Below are positions 47,645 to 56,161 of a stretch of DNA of 64,000 nucleotides, piece after piece. This stretch comes from AC-51 sp963749895. Its GTDB lineage: Bacteria > Actinomycetota > UBA4738 > HRBIN12. The stretch covers positions 868,001 to 932,000 of the forward strand of contig CAVVOG010000001.1 of assembly GCA_963749895.1 (NCBI GenBank), given 5' to 3'. The position numbers were made by a program, and so were the translations under genes. The notes beneath the pieces were generated by a model. That model was not told the DNA's origin. It was given only the letters and a program-made list of their open reading frames with translations, and made no database searches. Within the stretch, counting starts at the first letter, position 1. Each line of letters begins with the position of its first letter.

Positions 47645-49666
47645 ATGCGGGGCTCGGCCGCGGGGGCGCGTGACCACGAGCGGGAAGACCTCGTCCGTGG
47701 TCGGCTCGAGTCGTTCTCCCGGAGTCTGAACAGCGAGGCCCACGTCCTGGCCGCTCGGCCCGACCTCACATGGCAACAGCTCCACAACCGCTTGCAGTGG
47801 CACGGCGATCTGGTCGCGGAGGTGCTCGCGCCACAGCGCGCGTCGCGTAGTGCGCCCGGTTCACCATGCTGGCTCCGAACCCGCACCCCGTTCCCGGAGT
47901 CGGCGTCCGCTGTCCGGGTGTTCGGAGGGCATCTCGACATGGTGATGGCGTGCTGCTTCTCGCCCGATGGCTCGTTCGTCGTGTCGGGAAGCGTCGACGG
48001 GACGCTGCGGATGTGGAATCCGCGAACCGGAGCGGCGATCCGGGTCTTCGAGGGCGCCGCTCAGGTGAGCGGCTGCGCAATCTCGCCCGATGGCGCACTC
48101 GTGGTCTCGGCGAGCGACGACGGCGCCCTCCGGGTCTGGGACGCCGAGGCCGGCGTGGAGCTCCGACCGCTCGTTGGTCATGAGGGCAACGTGAGTTCGT
48201 GTGCCTTCTTCCCGGACGGTACGAGGGTGGTCTCAGGCGGCTGGGACTGCTCGGTCAGACTCTGGGACCTGGGGAGCGGCGCCGAGATCCGGATGCTCGG
48301 GCGCCACGATGGGTACGTTTCCTGCTGCGCGGTGTCCCCGGACGGCTCGGTCGTCGTGTCGGGGAGCTGGGACGGTACGTTGCGGCTCTTCGATCCCGTA
48401 GCCGGGACGGAGATCCGCCTGCTGCGGGGGCACACCGACCGGGTCCGGGGATGTGCGCTGTCACCCGACGGAACGTGGCTTGTCTCAGCGAGCGCCGACA
48501 GGACGCTGCGGATCTGGGACGCGGTGACGGGCGAGGAGCGCAACCGCCTCGGGGGTCACACCGCCGAGGTCAATGGATGCGCGGTGTCGCCGGACGGCTC
48601 GGCCATCGTCTCCGCCAGCACCGATGGCACCCTGAGGCTCTGGGATCCGTTCGACGGAGCGGAGCTGGCCGTCCTCACGGGCCACTCGCGCGACGTGGCG
48701 GACTGCTGTGTCTCGCCCGATGGCGGGTGGATCGTCTCCGCCAGCACCGACCACACGCTCCGACTCTGGAGCGGGAGGCAGGCAGGCGGGGCGCAGGCGT
48801 CGCGCGCTCACGCGGGTCGGGTGAACGGATGCGCGTTCTCCGCGGACGGGACCTCCTTGGTCACCGCCGGCGACGATCGGACGGTCGGCATCTGGGATGC
48901 GGCCACCGGGCGGGAGCGGACGATCCTGGTGGGGCACACCGCGAGGGTCTGGGATTGCGCGACGACATCGGACGGCGTCCGCGTGATCTCGGCGAGCGGG
49001 GACGGAACCCTAGGGGTCTGGGACCCCGCGTCCCGGAGCCTGGTTCGCACGCTCGTGGGGCACATCGGTGAGGTGCTCGCCTGCGCCGTCACCCCCGACG
49101 ACGCGCTCGTCGTGTCGGGGGGCGCCGACGGGACCCTGCGGATCTGGGACCTCGTCACCGGAGAGACGATCCGGATCCTGAGGGGTCACGCGTCCGACGT
49201 CACCGCGTGCGCGGTCGCTCCCGACGGCTTGACCGTGCTTTCGTCGAGCGCGGATCGGACGCTCCGCCTGTGGGACCTGCATACGGGCGAGGCGCTCCGC
49301 GTCTTCGAAGGTCACACCGACTGTGTTTGGGCCTGCGACATCGCACTCGACGGCACCTTCGCAGCCTCCTCGGGCGGAGACCGGACCGTGCGGCTCTGGG
49401 ACCTGCCGACCGGCGCACAGCGCCGAACCCTGCGAGGACACACCGACGAGGTCTGGGGTTGCGCGATATCCGTCGACGCCCGCTCCATGATCTCGGCGAG
49501 CTGGGACAAGAGCGCGCGGGTCTGGGACGTCGAGACCGGCGATGTCGTTGCGACCATCTTCCTGCCGGGGATGCAGCACTCCGTGGCCGGCGACCGGACC
49601 GGTCGTCGGCTCGTCTCCGGGGATACCGGCGGCGGTATCCACCTCATCGACGTCGTCGGCGGCTAG
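47645..49666 (+). CDS. 14-repeat WD40 protein with STAND-type N-terminal linker (copy 1)
   Basis: This 673-residue protein has an N-terminal helical linker (RLESFSRSLNSEAHVLAARP, then LTWQQLHNRLQW and WLRTRTPF, to about residue 90), followed by 14 WD40 repeats (pattern GHxxxVxxCAxSPDG...SASxDGTLRLWD), enough for two seven-bladed propellers. The linker recalls the hinge joining NACHT ATPases to WD40 domains in large STAND proteins, yet no ATPase is fused here. It shares this architecture with the gene at 59570. Probably a sensor or scaffold. Confidence 0.9.
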   Translation: MRGSAAGARDHEREDLVRGRLESFSRSLNSEAHVLAARPDLTWQQLHNRLQWHGDLVAEVLAPQRASRSAPGSPCWLRTRTPFPESASAVRVFGGHLDMVMACCFSPDGSFVVSGSVDGTLRMWNPRTGAAIRVFEGAAQVSGCAISPDGALVVSASDDGALRVWDAEAGVELRPLVGHEGNVSSCAFFPDGTRVVSGGWDCSVRLWDLGSGAEIRMLGRHDGYVSCCAVSPDGSVVVSGSWDGTLRLFDPVAGTEIRLLRGHTDRVRGCALSPDGTWLVSASADRTLRIWDAVTGEERNRLGGHTAEVNGCAVSPDGSAIVSASTDGTLRLWDPFDGAELAVLTGHSRDVADCCVSPDGGWIVSASTDHTLRLWSGRQAGGAQASRAHAGRVNGCAFSADGTSLVTAGDDRTVGIWDAATGRERTILVGHTARVWDCATTSDGVRVISASGDGTLGVWDPASRSLVRTLVGHIGEVLACAVTPDDALVVSGGADGTLRIWDLVTGETIRILRGHASDVTACAVAPDGLTVLSSSADRTLRLWDLHTGEALRVFEGHTDCVWACDIALDGTFAASSGGDRTVRLWDLPTGAQRRTLRGHTDEVWGCAISVDARSMISASWDKSARVWDVETGDVVATIFLPGMQHSVAGDRTGRRLVSGDTGGGIHLIDVVGG

Positions 49667-49669
49667 CGC

Positions 49670-49762
49670 CGAGGCACCGGCTGCTACGAGATCCAGCACC
49701 TTCCGCCTGAACTCCGGCGGGTATCTCCTCGACACGGCGACCCCTTCGGGGGTCATGGGCAC
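49670..49762 (-). pseudogene. IS3-type transposase OrfA N-terminal fragment
   Basis: About 31 codons on the minus strand read SRRYPPEFRRKVLDLVAAGAS, the N-terminus of IS3-family OrfA proteins, cut off abruptly at the WD40 stop codon. It is the scar of an insertion sequence. Confidence 0.6.
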
Positions 49763-49884
49763 GAGGATTCAAACATGGCGACTCCAGAGAACTGGGGGTA
49801 GACCATCCACTCGTTCGCTGCGTTGACGATGACGTCGACGTCGATCTTGGTGATGTCGCAGCGAAGTACTTGAAGCCGGTTCAT
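49753..49884 (-). pseudogene. macrodomain protein N-terminal fragment
   Basis: The minus strand encodes MNRLQVLRCDITKIDVDVIV followed by NAANE, the start of an ADP-ribose-binding macrodomain, then unrelated residues and a stop. Only the first strand and the NAAN motif remain. Truncation coincides with the IS3 fragment, so the gene was probably broken by transposition. Confidence 0.6.
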
Positions 49885-49888
49885 CGAG

Positions 49889-50023
49889 TCCATCCTGACA
49901 GACCTACACCCGACGTTGACCCGCGAGCTCGTCGAGGTCCTCGCGGCCGACATCATCCGGGTCGCGCGGACGCTGCCGCAGGTCGACGATGACGGAGGGC
50001 CGATCCGAAGGGAAGCGATATGA
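49889..50023 (+). pseudogene. start-less C-terminal coding remnant
   Basis: An open frame without a start codon reads LTDLHPTLTRELVEVL and continues to a TGA overlapping the next ATG (ATGA). The overlap and coherent amphipathic sequence suggest the 3' end of a former gene in the operon whose 5' part was lost at the macrodomain/IS junction. Confidence 0.4.
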
Positions 50024-50397
50024 CCGGAACCTACGACTGGTCGGGCTTCTACCGAGCGCTGTGCGAGCACGGACCGCAGCTCCTGCTCGGGATCGATGAG
50101 GACGACGGCGTGCGTGAGGTCATCGCGGTGACGGCGGCCGGCACGGACGACTTCTGGTCGGATGGTCTTAGCGATCCGCTGGCCGAGGGTGCCGCCGCCG
50201 GTGATCTTCGAGCCGGGGTTCTGGGCGCCCTCGAGCTGTGGCGGGAGAACGTGCTCTCGGCGCTCTCCGACAACTTCGGCATCGAGCTGGACCGGGGCGC
50301 GGTGACCATCGATGCCGATAGCCCCCTCATCGACGTCCTCGTGCAGGCCGCATCCCGAGTAGATCCTGACGGCGCTCGGCTCGTCGACCCGGCCTAG
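50020..50397 (+). CDS. unknown 125-residue protein, partly duplicated downstream
   Basis: This soluble acidic protein of unknown function has GFYRALCEHGPQLLLGIDED, DDFWSDGLSDPLAEG, and a core DLRAGVLGALELWRENVLSA. Bases 50168-50316 recur with high identity at about 51178-51318, showing a recent partial duplication. No family recognised. It is flanked on the left by IS debris and on the right by a convergent TerB-like gene. Confidence 0.65.
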   Translation: MTGTYDWSGFYRALCEHGPQLLLGIDEDDGVREVIAVTAAGTDDFWSDGLSDPLAEGAAAGDLRAGVLGALELWRENVLSALSDNFGIELDRGAVTIDADSPLIDVLVQAASRVDPDGARLVDPA

Positions 50398-50579
50398 GCG
50401 GGCGCCTATGCGTGGTCTGCGTAAGCGAGCACGGATGCACACACGGAACGTCGTCGGCATCTCCATGTCACGTCACTCCTCGAGCACGCCAAGCGCAGCC
50501 GCCGGGACCTCACGGCATCCGGCAGCTTCGGCGTTCACATGGCCCCCTGCCCTGCGCGTCTCGGCCTTGAGGCGAGGCC

Positions 50580-51035
50580 TCAGCTGAAGATCTTGTTCAC
50601 CGCCGCGGGGTCGATCTCCCACACGGTGGCGAACATGGCAAGGAGCGCCTTCTCCTCGTCGCTGATCTTCCCGCCCTTGCGGAAGATCTTCTTCTTGCCG
50701 GTGGCGTTCGCGATGGCCAGGCTGTCGATGAAGACGCTTCCGAGGAAGCTCTGGTACTCGGTCGGCGTGAGCTTCTCCCGCAGGAAGGGCTTGACTGTTT
50801 CCGGGCTGGTCTCGTCGGCCGCGTCCCACGCGGTCCCGAAGTCGGTGGCGAGGTCCGCGGCGATCTCGCGGTGGAGCTGATCGCGGTAACCATGCTGGCC
50901 GACCGTGATCCGCTTCCCGAACTCCTCGACCTCCTCGGGGTCGATCTTCTGGTCGGCGCCGGCGACCATGATGAACGCCTGAACCGGCACCGTCATGAGC
51001 TGGCGCCACTCGCTCTGGGTGAACTTCCCCTTCAT
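50580..51035 (-). CDS. TerB-like helical protein (copy 1)
   Basis: This 151-residue all-helical protein has an opening TQSEWRQLMTVPVQAFIMVA followed by GADQKIDPEEVEEFGKRI, which recalls the acidic metal-binding helix of TerB/tellurite-resistance proteins. It then has LTPTEYQSFLGSVFIDSLAI and ISDEEKALLAMFATVWEID. It is a clear paralog of the genes at 51887 and 61650 and the only one on the minus strand. The ATG at 51035 is the natural start for this conserved N-terminus. Function unknown. Confidence 0.75.
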   Translation of the reverse strand: MKGKFTQSEWRQLMTVPVQAFIMVAGADQKIDPEEVEEFGKRITVGQHGYRDQLHREIAADLATDFGTAWDAADETSPETVKPFLREKLTPTEYQSFLGSVFIDSLAIANATGKKKIFRKGGKISDEEKALLAMFATVWEIDPAAVNKIFS

Positions 51036-51104
51036 GATCCCCCTCCTCGCTTCGAGGTGCACCGCGCGGCAACGCCTCAGCGTGTGCTCGGGCGGGGCAC
51101 CACG

Positions 51105-51396
51105 TGAGGGCCGAAGGGCATGCAGTGGCTCGGGTCGCCGACTCCCTGGCCGAGCGACTCCTGGTGGAAGGCCTACCGACCCGCTGGCCGACGGTGCCGC
51201 CGCCGGTGACCTGCGATCCGGCGTGCTGGGCGCCTTCGAGCTGTGGCGGGAGAACGTGCTCGAAAGGCTCTCCGCGGACCACGCCATCGAACTGGACTCG
51301 ACTGCGGTGACCATCGCGAGGTCGGTACCCGCCGAGCGGAGGCGGGCACAGCTCGGCCGGGCCTTCCGCCTTGCCCTCCCGGGGGCTGAGGTCTAG
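51105..51396 (+). pseudogene. truncated copy of the 125-residue gene
   Basis: From about 51178 the sequence repeats the 3' part of the gene at 50020 (DPLADGAAAGDLRSGVLGAF, ELWRENVLERL); upstream a weaker match (LLVEGLPT against FWSDGLS) extends to about 51105. It has no credible start of its own and then diverges to a TAG at 51394-51396. It records a duplication across the inverted TerB-like gene. Confidence 0.6.
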
Positions 51397-51435
51397 CGTC
51401 GATGACGGAACCCGTTCCCGCGAGGGGAGTGACGG

Positions 51436-51864
51436 GTGGTAGGGCATGACGAGGGTGCGGACAGGGGTGCCGTCCAGACGGTGTTCGCGGCGCTCGGTGT
51501 GCTCCTGGGCGGTGTCGGGGCGCTCTGGGCGTATCAGCTCGAGGGCTCGTACGCCCTCTCCATCTCCGTCTTGATCGTCGTGATCCTCACGGTGGGCCGG
51601 GGCGTGGGCGATGTCGTCACCGATCCCGACAAGGTCCGACGAGGCGTGTACTTCGCGATCCTGCCGGTGCTGGGCACCGTGATCTTGGAGCTGACGTACG
51701 TGGCATCGGGGGAGTGGTGGATCGCGCTCGTCGCCGGTCTGGTGGGCGGCCTGGGGCTCCAGCTCGCGATCGGTGCTGCGCTCTTCCCCAGGATCGAGCG
51801 CGAGGAGCTTGCCGACACGGTGCAGCGGGCACGCGAGGTGTTCAAGGAGTCAGAGGCGGGCTAG
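51436..51864 (+). CDS. small membrane protein with GRGxGDVxTDP motif (copy 1)
   Basis: This 142-residue membrane protein has four probable helices (VFAALGVLLGGVGALWAY, LSISVLIVVILTVGRGVG, GVYFAILPVLGTVILELTYV, IALVAGLVGGLGLQLAIGAA) and a conserved loop GRGVGDVVTDPDK between helices 2 and 3, ending in a charged helix. It is paralogous to the gene at 56162. It precedes a TerB-like gene by 22 bases, suggesting a functional pair. Role unknown. Confidence 0.75.
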   Translation: MVGHDEGADRGAVQTVFAALGVLLGGVGALWAYQLEGSYALSISVLIVVILTVGRGVGDVVTDPDKVRRGVYFAILPVLGTVILELTYVASGEWWIALVAGLVGGLGLQLAIGAALFPRIEREELADTVQRAREVFKESEAG

Positions 51865-51886
51865 ACCCGCGAAGGAGGTAGGAGCC

Positions 51887-52336
51887 GTGAAGGAGATGTT
51901 CACGACCGAGGAGTGGGAGCTCGTGAAGTGCGTTCCCATCCAGGCGTTCGGGGTTGTGGCGGGCGTGGACTCCGGGGTCGACGAGAAAGAGTCTGAGGAG
52001 TTCTCCGGGCGGATGGTCCGAGGTGCCCTCGGGTACAAGGATCCGCTGCACCGTGAGCTCGCACAGAGCCTCGTCGCAGACGACATGTCGAAGCTGATCC
52101 AGAAGGCGAGCGAGACGGGCGTCGGTGAGACCAAGGCGATCTTGAAGTCGAAGCTGTCGGCGGAGCAGTACCAGAGCTTCCTGGGGAGCATCTTCATCGA
52201 CTCCGTGGCCGTCGCTAACGCCTCCGGAACCCCCGGCGCGGCGGTCAGTGAAGCTGAGGCGAGCATGCTCGTTGCCTTCGCGATGGCGTGGGACCTCGAC
52301 CTCGAAGAGGTCCAGCGGATCTTCGAGGAGAAGTAG
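51887..52336 (+). CDS. TerB-like helical protein (copy 2)
   Basis: This 149-residue helical protein has a GTG start with GAAGGAGG upstream. It shares with copies 1 and 3 the pattern TxEEWELV...PIQAFGVVAGVD, the acidic helix GVDEKESEEFSGRM, YKDPLHRELAQSLV, LSAEQYQSFLGSIFIDS and a final WDLDLEEVQRIFEE. The acidic helix after VAG.D is the TerB-like feature. It follows the membrane-protein gene. Confidence 0.75.
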   Translation: MKEMFTTEEWELVKCVPIQAFGVVAGVDSGVDEKESEEFSGRMVRGALGYKDPLHRELAQSLVADDMSKLIQKASETGVGETKAILKSKLSAEQYQSFLGSIFIDSVAVANASGTPGAAVSEAEASMLVAFAMAWDLDLEEVQRIFEEK

Positions 52337-52421
52337 TCCCGTACGAGACGACCCGGGTGGAGATGCGGCGGGACCCGCTACGCCATCATCCCCGCGAGGG
52401 CGTTCCGACGGGAGGGTCGCG

Positions 52422-52862
52422 ATGGACGACGAAGCACTCCTGACGCTCTGCCTCGCGATCGCGGAGGACGCGCACCAGGGTCAGACGGACAAGGCGGGCT
52501 CTCCCTATGTAGGTCACCCGGTGCGGGTCTCCGCGCGCCTCACCACCACACGCGAGAGATGCGTCGGGCTCCTCCACGACGTCCTCGAAGACACGGCGAT
52601 GACGGACTCGGAGCTGCGAGAGCGGGGCGTGCCCGAGGACATCGTGACCTCCGTGCTCGTCTTGACGAAGCCCGGCCCCAACTACGACGAGTTCATCCGC
52701 GCGGTCCGGGACTCGGGCGATCCCGTCGCGATCGCGGTGAAGCGGGCGGACATCGCCGACAACCTCGACGAGGCGCGTCTCGCTCGACTCGGGGACGAGC
52801 AGGCAACGAGGCTGCGCGAGAAGTACGGTCGAGCGCTCGAGATCCTCGCCGGGCGCCGCTGA
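52422..52862 (+). CDS. small HD-domain hydrolase, SpoT/MESH1-like
   Basis: This 146-residue single HD domain has an early His in EDAHQGQ, HP in YVGHPVRVS, the HD pair in GLLHDVLEDT and the late KRADIADNLD. This is the arrangement of RelA/SpoT-type hydrolases and small alarmone hydrolases, but without synthetase or TGS/ACT domains. It probably cleaves (p)ppGpp or a related nucleotide. Its location inside the island suggests control of a nucleotide signal. Confidence 0.8.
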   Translation: MDDEALLTLCLAIAEDAHQGQTDKAGSPYVGHPVRVSARLTTTRERCVGLLHDVLEDTAMTDSELRERGVPEDIVTSVLVLTKPGPNYDEFIRAVRDSGDPVAIAVKRADIADNLDEARLARLGDEQATRLREKYGRALEILAGRR

Positions 52863-53040
52863 TCACCCTCGAGGCCCGGGTCCCGCATCCGGTACGTGGG
52901 AACCGATGTGCCGTACCTGAGAAACGGGGACCATCGGCCCTCATCGCGCTCCGCGCCCAGATGCACGCTGGGTCGGCGGGCCAGCAGGGTCTGCGGTGGA
53001 GGGAGCGACCCTCCGAGACAGACGTGGCGGGGGTGTGGTG

Positions 53041-53280
53041 ATGGAGTACCTGCAGTCTTATCTCTTCGAGTTCACCGAATCGTTCACCGTGGTCGGGCTG
53101 AATGAGCCCGCTGGGTTCTCGAACCCGGTCGCCGCTCTGGGCGGGATCGAGGGGTGGGGGCTGTCGCAGAACACGGGGGCGGTGCGGCTCGAGCCCGCGG
53201 TCGATATCCCCCTCAACGCGATGATCACCGAGACGATCGCCGAGTCCAGCGTCCTGTCGCTCCGGGGGGTAGAGCCATGA
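53041..53280 (+). CDS. unknown 79-residue protein coupled to the Clp-like ATPase
   Basis: This short protein (MEYLQSYLFEFTESFTVVGL through GWGLSQNTGAVRLEP to SLRGVEP) ends in an ATGA overlap with the Clp-like gene, so it is likely a dedicated partner such as an adaptor. No motif is recognised. An adjacent GTG at 53038 is an alternative start. Confidence 0.6.
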   Translation: MEYLQSYLFEFTESFTVVGLNEPAGFSNPVAALGGIEGWGLSQNTGAVRLEPAVDIPLNAMITETIAESSVLSLRGVEP

Positions 53281-55556
53281 GTCTGACGTTCGACCCCGAA
53301 GCTCGGGCGGCGGTCGAACTCGCCAAACGCTCCCTTCCGGACGGCGGAGAGCTCGACGCGGAGATCCTCCTGGCCGCGCTCTACCACGGGACAGATCTCG
53401 GTCAACGGCTCCCCGATCTGGCACCGTTCCTCGAGGCACCGAAGCCGCTGAGGGAGGAGGCGGGAGAGAAGCCGGTCGCCGAGCCACTGCAGGCGGTGCT
53501 CGGACAGCTTCCCCAAGACGTGCCGGTCGGTGCCGAGGAGCTGTTCGAGGCTCTGATGCAGAGCGACCCAGGACGGGACTATCTCTTGCGGGTCGGCCTG
53601 AGCGCCGAGCTCATGAGGGAGGTCAACGCCGCGCTCAGGAAGGAAGCCGCGTCGGCCCAAGGGCCCGGAGGCGAGGACTGGCGTAGCTCTCGCGAGCGTG
53701 AAGAGGTCATCAAGGCTCTAAGCGGCTACGGGCGGATGCTCACCACGATCGATCTCCCGCACAAGGACATCATCGGGGTCGAGAAGTCCCTGACCTCGCT
53801 CGTCAAGACGCTGGTGAAGCGCAAGCGGCACAGCGCGCTGGTGGTCGGTCCCTCCGGGACGGGGAAGACGGCGATCGTTGAAGAGTTCGCTCGGCGTCTC
53901 GCTAGCGATGACCCATCCATCCCGGCGATGCTGCGTGACCGCGATGTGTTCGAGCTGTCCCCTGCGTTCCTGAAGGCCGGGGCGTCGGTCGTGGGCCAGT
54001 ACGAGGAGCGGTTGAAGGCGCTCTTGGAGATCCTGAGGGACCACCCGAAGGTGATCCTGTTCGTCGATGAGGTGCACTCGCTGCTGCAGAGCGGGATGCA
54101 TGTGCAGAGCCCCTGGGCGCAGGCGAACGAGGAGTTCAAGAAGGCGATCGGGAGCGGCGAGCTCACCCTGATCGGCTGCACGACGCTCGCGGAGTACCGG
54201 CACTACATCGAACCCGACGTCGCGCTCGTCCAGCGGCTGGGGCTGGTGCGCATCGAGCCTCCTTCGGCGAAGCAGACCGTGGCGATCCTGAACGCTCGCC
54301 GACAGCGCGTGGAGGACTACTACGGCGTGCACATCCCCGAGGAGCTGGTGGACAAGACCGTCGAGCTCGCGGAGGACTACCTGCTCGGCCGCTACCAGCC
54401 CAACAAGTCCATCCAGCTGCTGGACGAGGCGTGCGCCTGGTGCATCGTCCAGGAGCCTCCGCTCGAAGAGCTGACCGAGGACGCGCTGGTCATTGCGCTG
54501 GAGGACACGGTCGGGCACGGAGTGGTTCGGGCCGAGCACCTCACGATCGACGATGTGCTGGGGCGTCTGCGGGAGAAGATCGTCGGGCAGGACGATGTGC
54601 TGGCGGACCTCGCCCACGCATTCGTGGCGGGGATGGGGCAGTTCAAGGCGACGAAGGGGCCACGGGGCAACTTCTTCTTCGCCGGCCCCACCGGGGTCGG
54701 GAAGACTCAGACGGCGCTGATCTTGGCCGAGATCATCGGTGGGGGGAAGGACGCGCTGCTGCGGGTGGACTGCAACACCCTGCAGGGGTCCGGATACGAC
54801 AGCCAGCCCGCCATCAACCGACTGCTCGGCCCGCCGCCCGGCTACATCGGCTACGTGCGTGGGGAGGGAGGGATCCTGTCGAAGATCCGGGACTACCCCG
54901 AGGCGATCGTGCTGTTCGACGAGATCGAGAAGGCCGATCCGGGTGTGGGGAAGACCCTCCTGCAGATCCTCGACGAAGGCACCGCCCAGGACGCCGACGA
55001 CAACCTGCTGGACTTCCGGCGCTCGTTCCTCATCTTCACCTCCAACGCCGGGGTCAGCTACGAGGGCGGTCGGCGACCGGTCGGGTTCGACCTGGGGCAG
55101 GACCGATCGACGAGCGACGCCGTGTCGGAGGTCACGAAGGACACGGTGCTCGAGGATCTCCGCAGTCGCGGTCTCCCGCAGGAGTTCCTCGCGAGGAACT
55201 TCAAGTGGTTCATGTTCTCCGAGCTCGAACGCGACGAGATCCCCGTGGTGATCGATCGTCAGCTGGAGAGCCTGGTGGAGCTGGCGGAGCTGAGCGGCTA
55301 CGCGCTGGAGTGGGATCCGACGATCGTCGGCTACCTGGCCGACGAGTGGGAGCCGCGGTTCGGCGTCCGGCATCTCACCACCATCGTCAAGAACCGGATC
55401 ACCGAACAACTGAGCGTCGCCGACGCGCAGGGCGAGCTCGACGGCGTCAAGCGGATCCGGCTCGAGCGACGCGTCGCGGACCATGAGGAGGAGGCCGCGA
55501 TCGCGGGCGCCAGCCGCCGTCGCGATGAAGACACGCTGATCATCGAGCTGGCCTAG
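53277..55556 (+). CDS. ClpA/ClpC-like double AAA+ ATPase, accessory type
   Basis: This 759-residue Hsp100-type protein has a divergent Clp_N-like region (FDPEARAAVELAKRSLPDGG), AAA-1 with Walker A GPSGTGKT (about 191-198) and FVDEVH, no ClpB-type middle coiled coil, then AAA-2 with GPTGVGKT (about 470-477), GPPPGYIGY pore region and LFDEIEKA. After the TSNAG motif the D2 loop contains RPVGFDLG: VGF is the ClpP-docking tripeptide position of ClpC. The usual RPEFLNRID reads PQEFLARNF, so it is far from the housekeeping ClpB at 7174. It may feed ClpP or work alone. Confidence 0.88.
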   Translation: MSLTFDPEARAAVELAKRSLPDGGELDAEILLAALYHGTDLGQRLPDLAPFLEAPKPLREEAGEKPVAEPLQAVLGQLPQDVPVGAEELFEALMQSDPGRDYLLRVGLSAELMREVNAALRKEAASAQGPGGEDWRSSREREEVIKALSGYGRMLTTIDLPHKDIIGVEKSLTSLVKTLVKRKRHSALVVGPSGTGKTAIVEEFARRLASDDPSIPAMLRDRDVFELSPAFLKAGASVVGQYEERLKALLEILRDHPKVILFVDEVHSLLQSGMHVQSPWAQANEEFKKAIGSGELTLIGCTTLAEYRHYIEPDVALVQRLGLVRIEPPSAKQTVAILNARRQRVEDYYGVHIPEELVDKTVELAEDYLLGRYQPNKSIQLLDEACAWCIVQEPPLEELTEDALVIALEDTVGHGVVRAEHLTIDDVLGRLREKIVGQDDVLADLAHAFVAGMGQFKATKGPRGNFFFAGPTGVGKTQTALILAEIIGGGKDALLRVDCNTLQGSGYDSQPAINRLLGPPPGYIGYVRGEGGILSKIRDYPEAIVLFDEIEKADPGVGKTLLQILDEGTAQDADDNLLDFRRSFLIFTSNAGVSYEGGRRPVGFDLGQDRSTSDAVSEVTKDTVLEDLRSRGLPQEFLARNFKWFMFSELERDEIPVVIDRQLESLVELAELSGYALEWDPTIVGYLADEWEPRFGVRHLTTIVKNRITEQLSVADAQGELDGVKRIRLERRVADHEEEAAIAGASRRRDEDTLIIELA

Positions 55557-55572
55557 CGAGGAGGAACACACG

Positions 55573-56064
55573 ATGACGATGACACTGGGGGATCTCCAGC
55601 AGCTGCTCGACCAGGCTGGGTTCAAGTACTTCCTCGCGCCCGATCCGCCGGCCATCTTGGCCCCGTTCGGTGGTGTCTTCGGCTCCTACCAGATCGTGAT
55701 GCGGGTCGAGGTCGACGGTCGGTTCCTGCAGTGTCGGACCCTCGGGTATCTGACGTGCCCCTCCGGTCATGGCTCGCTGCCGCAGGTGCTGCGGACGATC
55801 GCGGAGATCAACTTCGGCAGACGCGTGCTGAAGCTCGGGTGGGACCCCAACGATGGGGAGATCATGGGCTACGCGGATCTGTGGATGGAGGACGGCCAGG
55901 TGACCTCGTCGCAGTTGCGGGCGATGCTCGGCATCTTCATCGCGGGTCTCGACATCGCGTACAAGCGGGTCGGGGAGACGATCCAGACGGGCCGAGATCC
56001 CGGAGACGTCCTGCCCGACGCCGTGCCCTCAGCTCCACCGCCGACGAAGGTGCCGACGCTCTGA
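55573..56064 (+). CDS. YbjN-domain protein
   Basis: This 163-residue protein has a YbjN-like fold (type III secretion chaperone-like): an opening helix LGDLQQLLDQAGFKYFL, a central strand set around IVMRVEVDGRFLQCRTLGYL, NFGRRVLKLGWDPNDGEIMGYADL, and a terminal helix SQLRAMLGIFIAGLDIAYK, followed by a Pro-rich tail. GAGGAGG precedes the ATG, 16 bases after the Clp-like gene. It could be a chaperone or adaptor for the unfoldase. Confidence 0.78.
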   Translation: MTMTLGDLQQLLDQAGFKYFLAPDPPAILAPFGGVFGSYQIVMRVEVDGRFLQCRTLGYLTCPSGHGSLPQVLRTIAEINFGRRVLKLGWDPNDGEIMGYADLWMEDGQVTSSQLRAMLGIFIAGLDIAYKRVGETIQTGRDPGDVLPDAVPSAPPPTKVPTL

Positions 56065-56161
56065 GCGGCCGTAGGGGCGCGGAGAAGCTGCCCGTCGCCG
56101 TCCGTGCTGGAGTCGGTGTCGGGGGAGGGTTCTGGGGATCGGAGCCCGAGAGGAAGGCGTC

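Noticed and set aside
53277..55556. Type VI secretion ClpV
   Set aside because: No sheath, Hcp, VgrG or baseplate genes are present, and the D2 loop is ClpC-like rather than ClpV-like.
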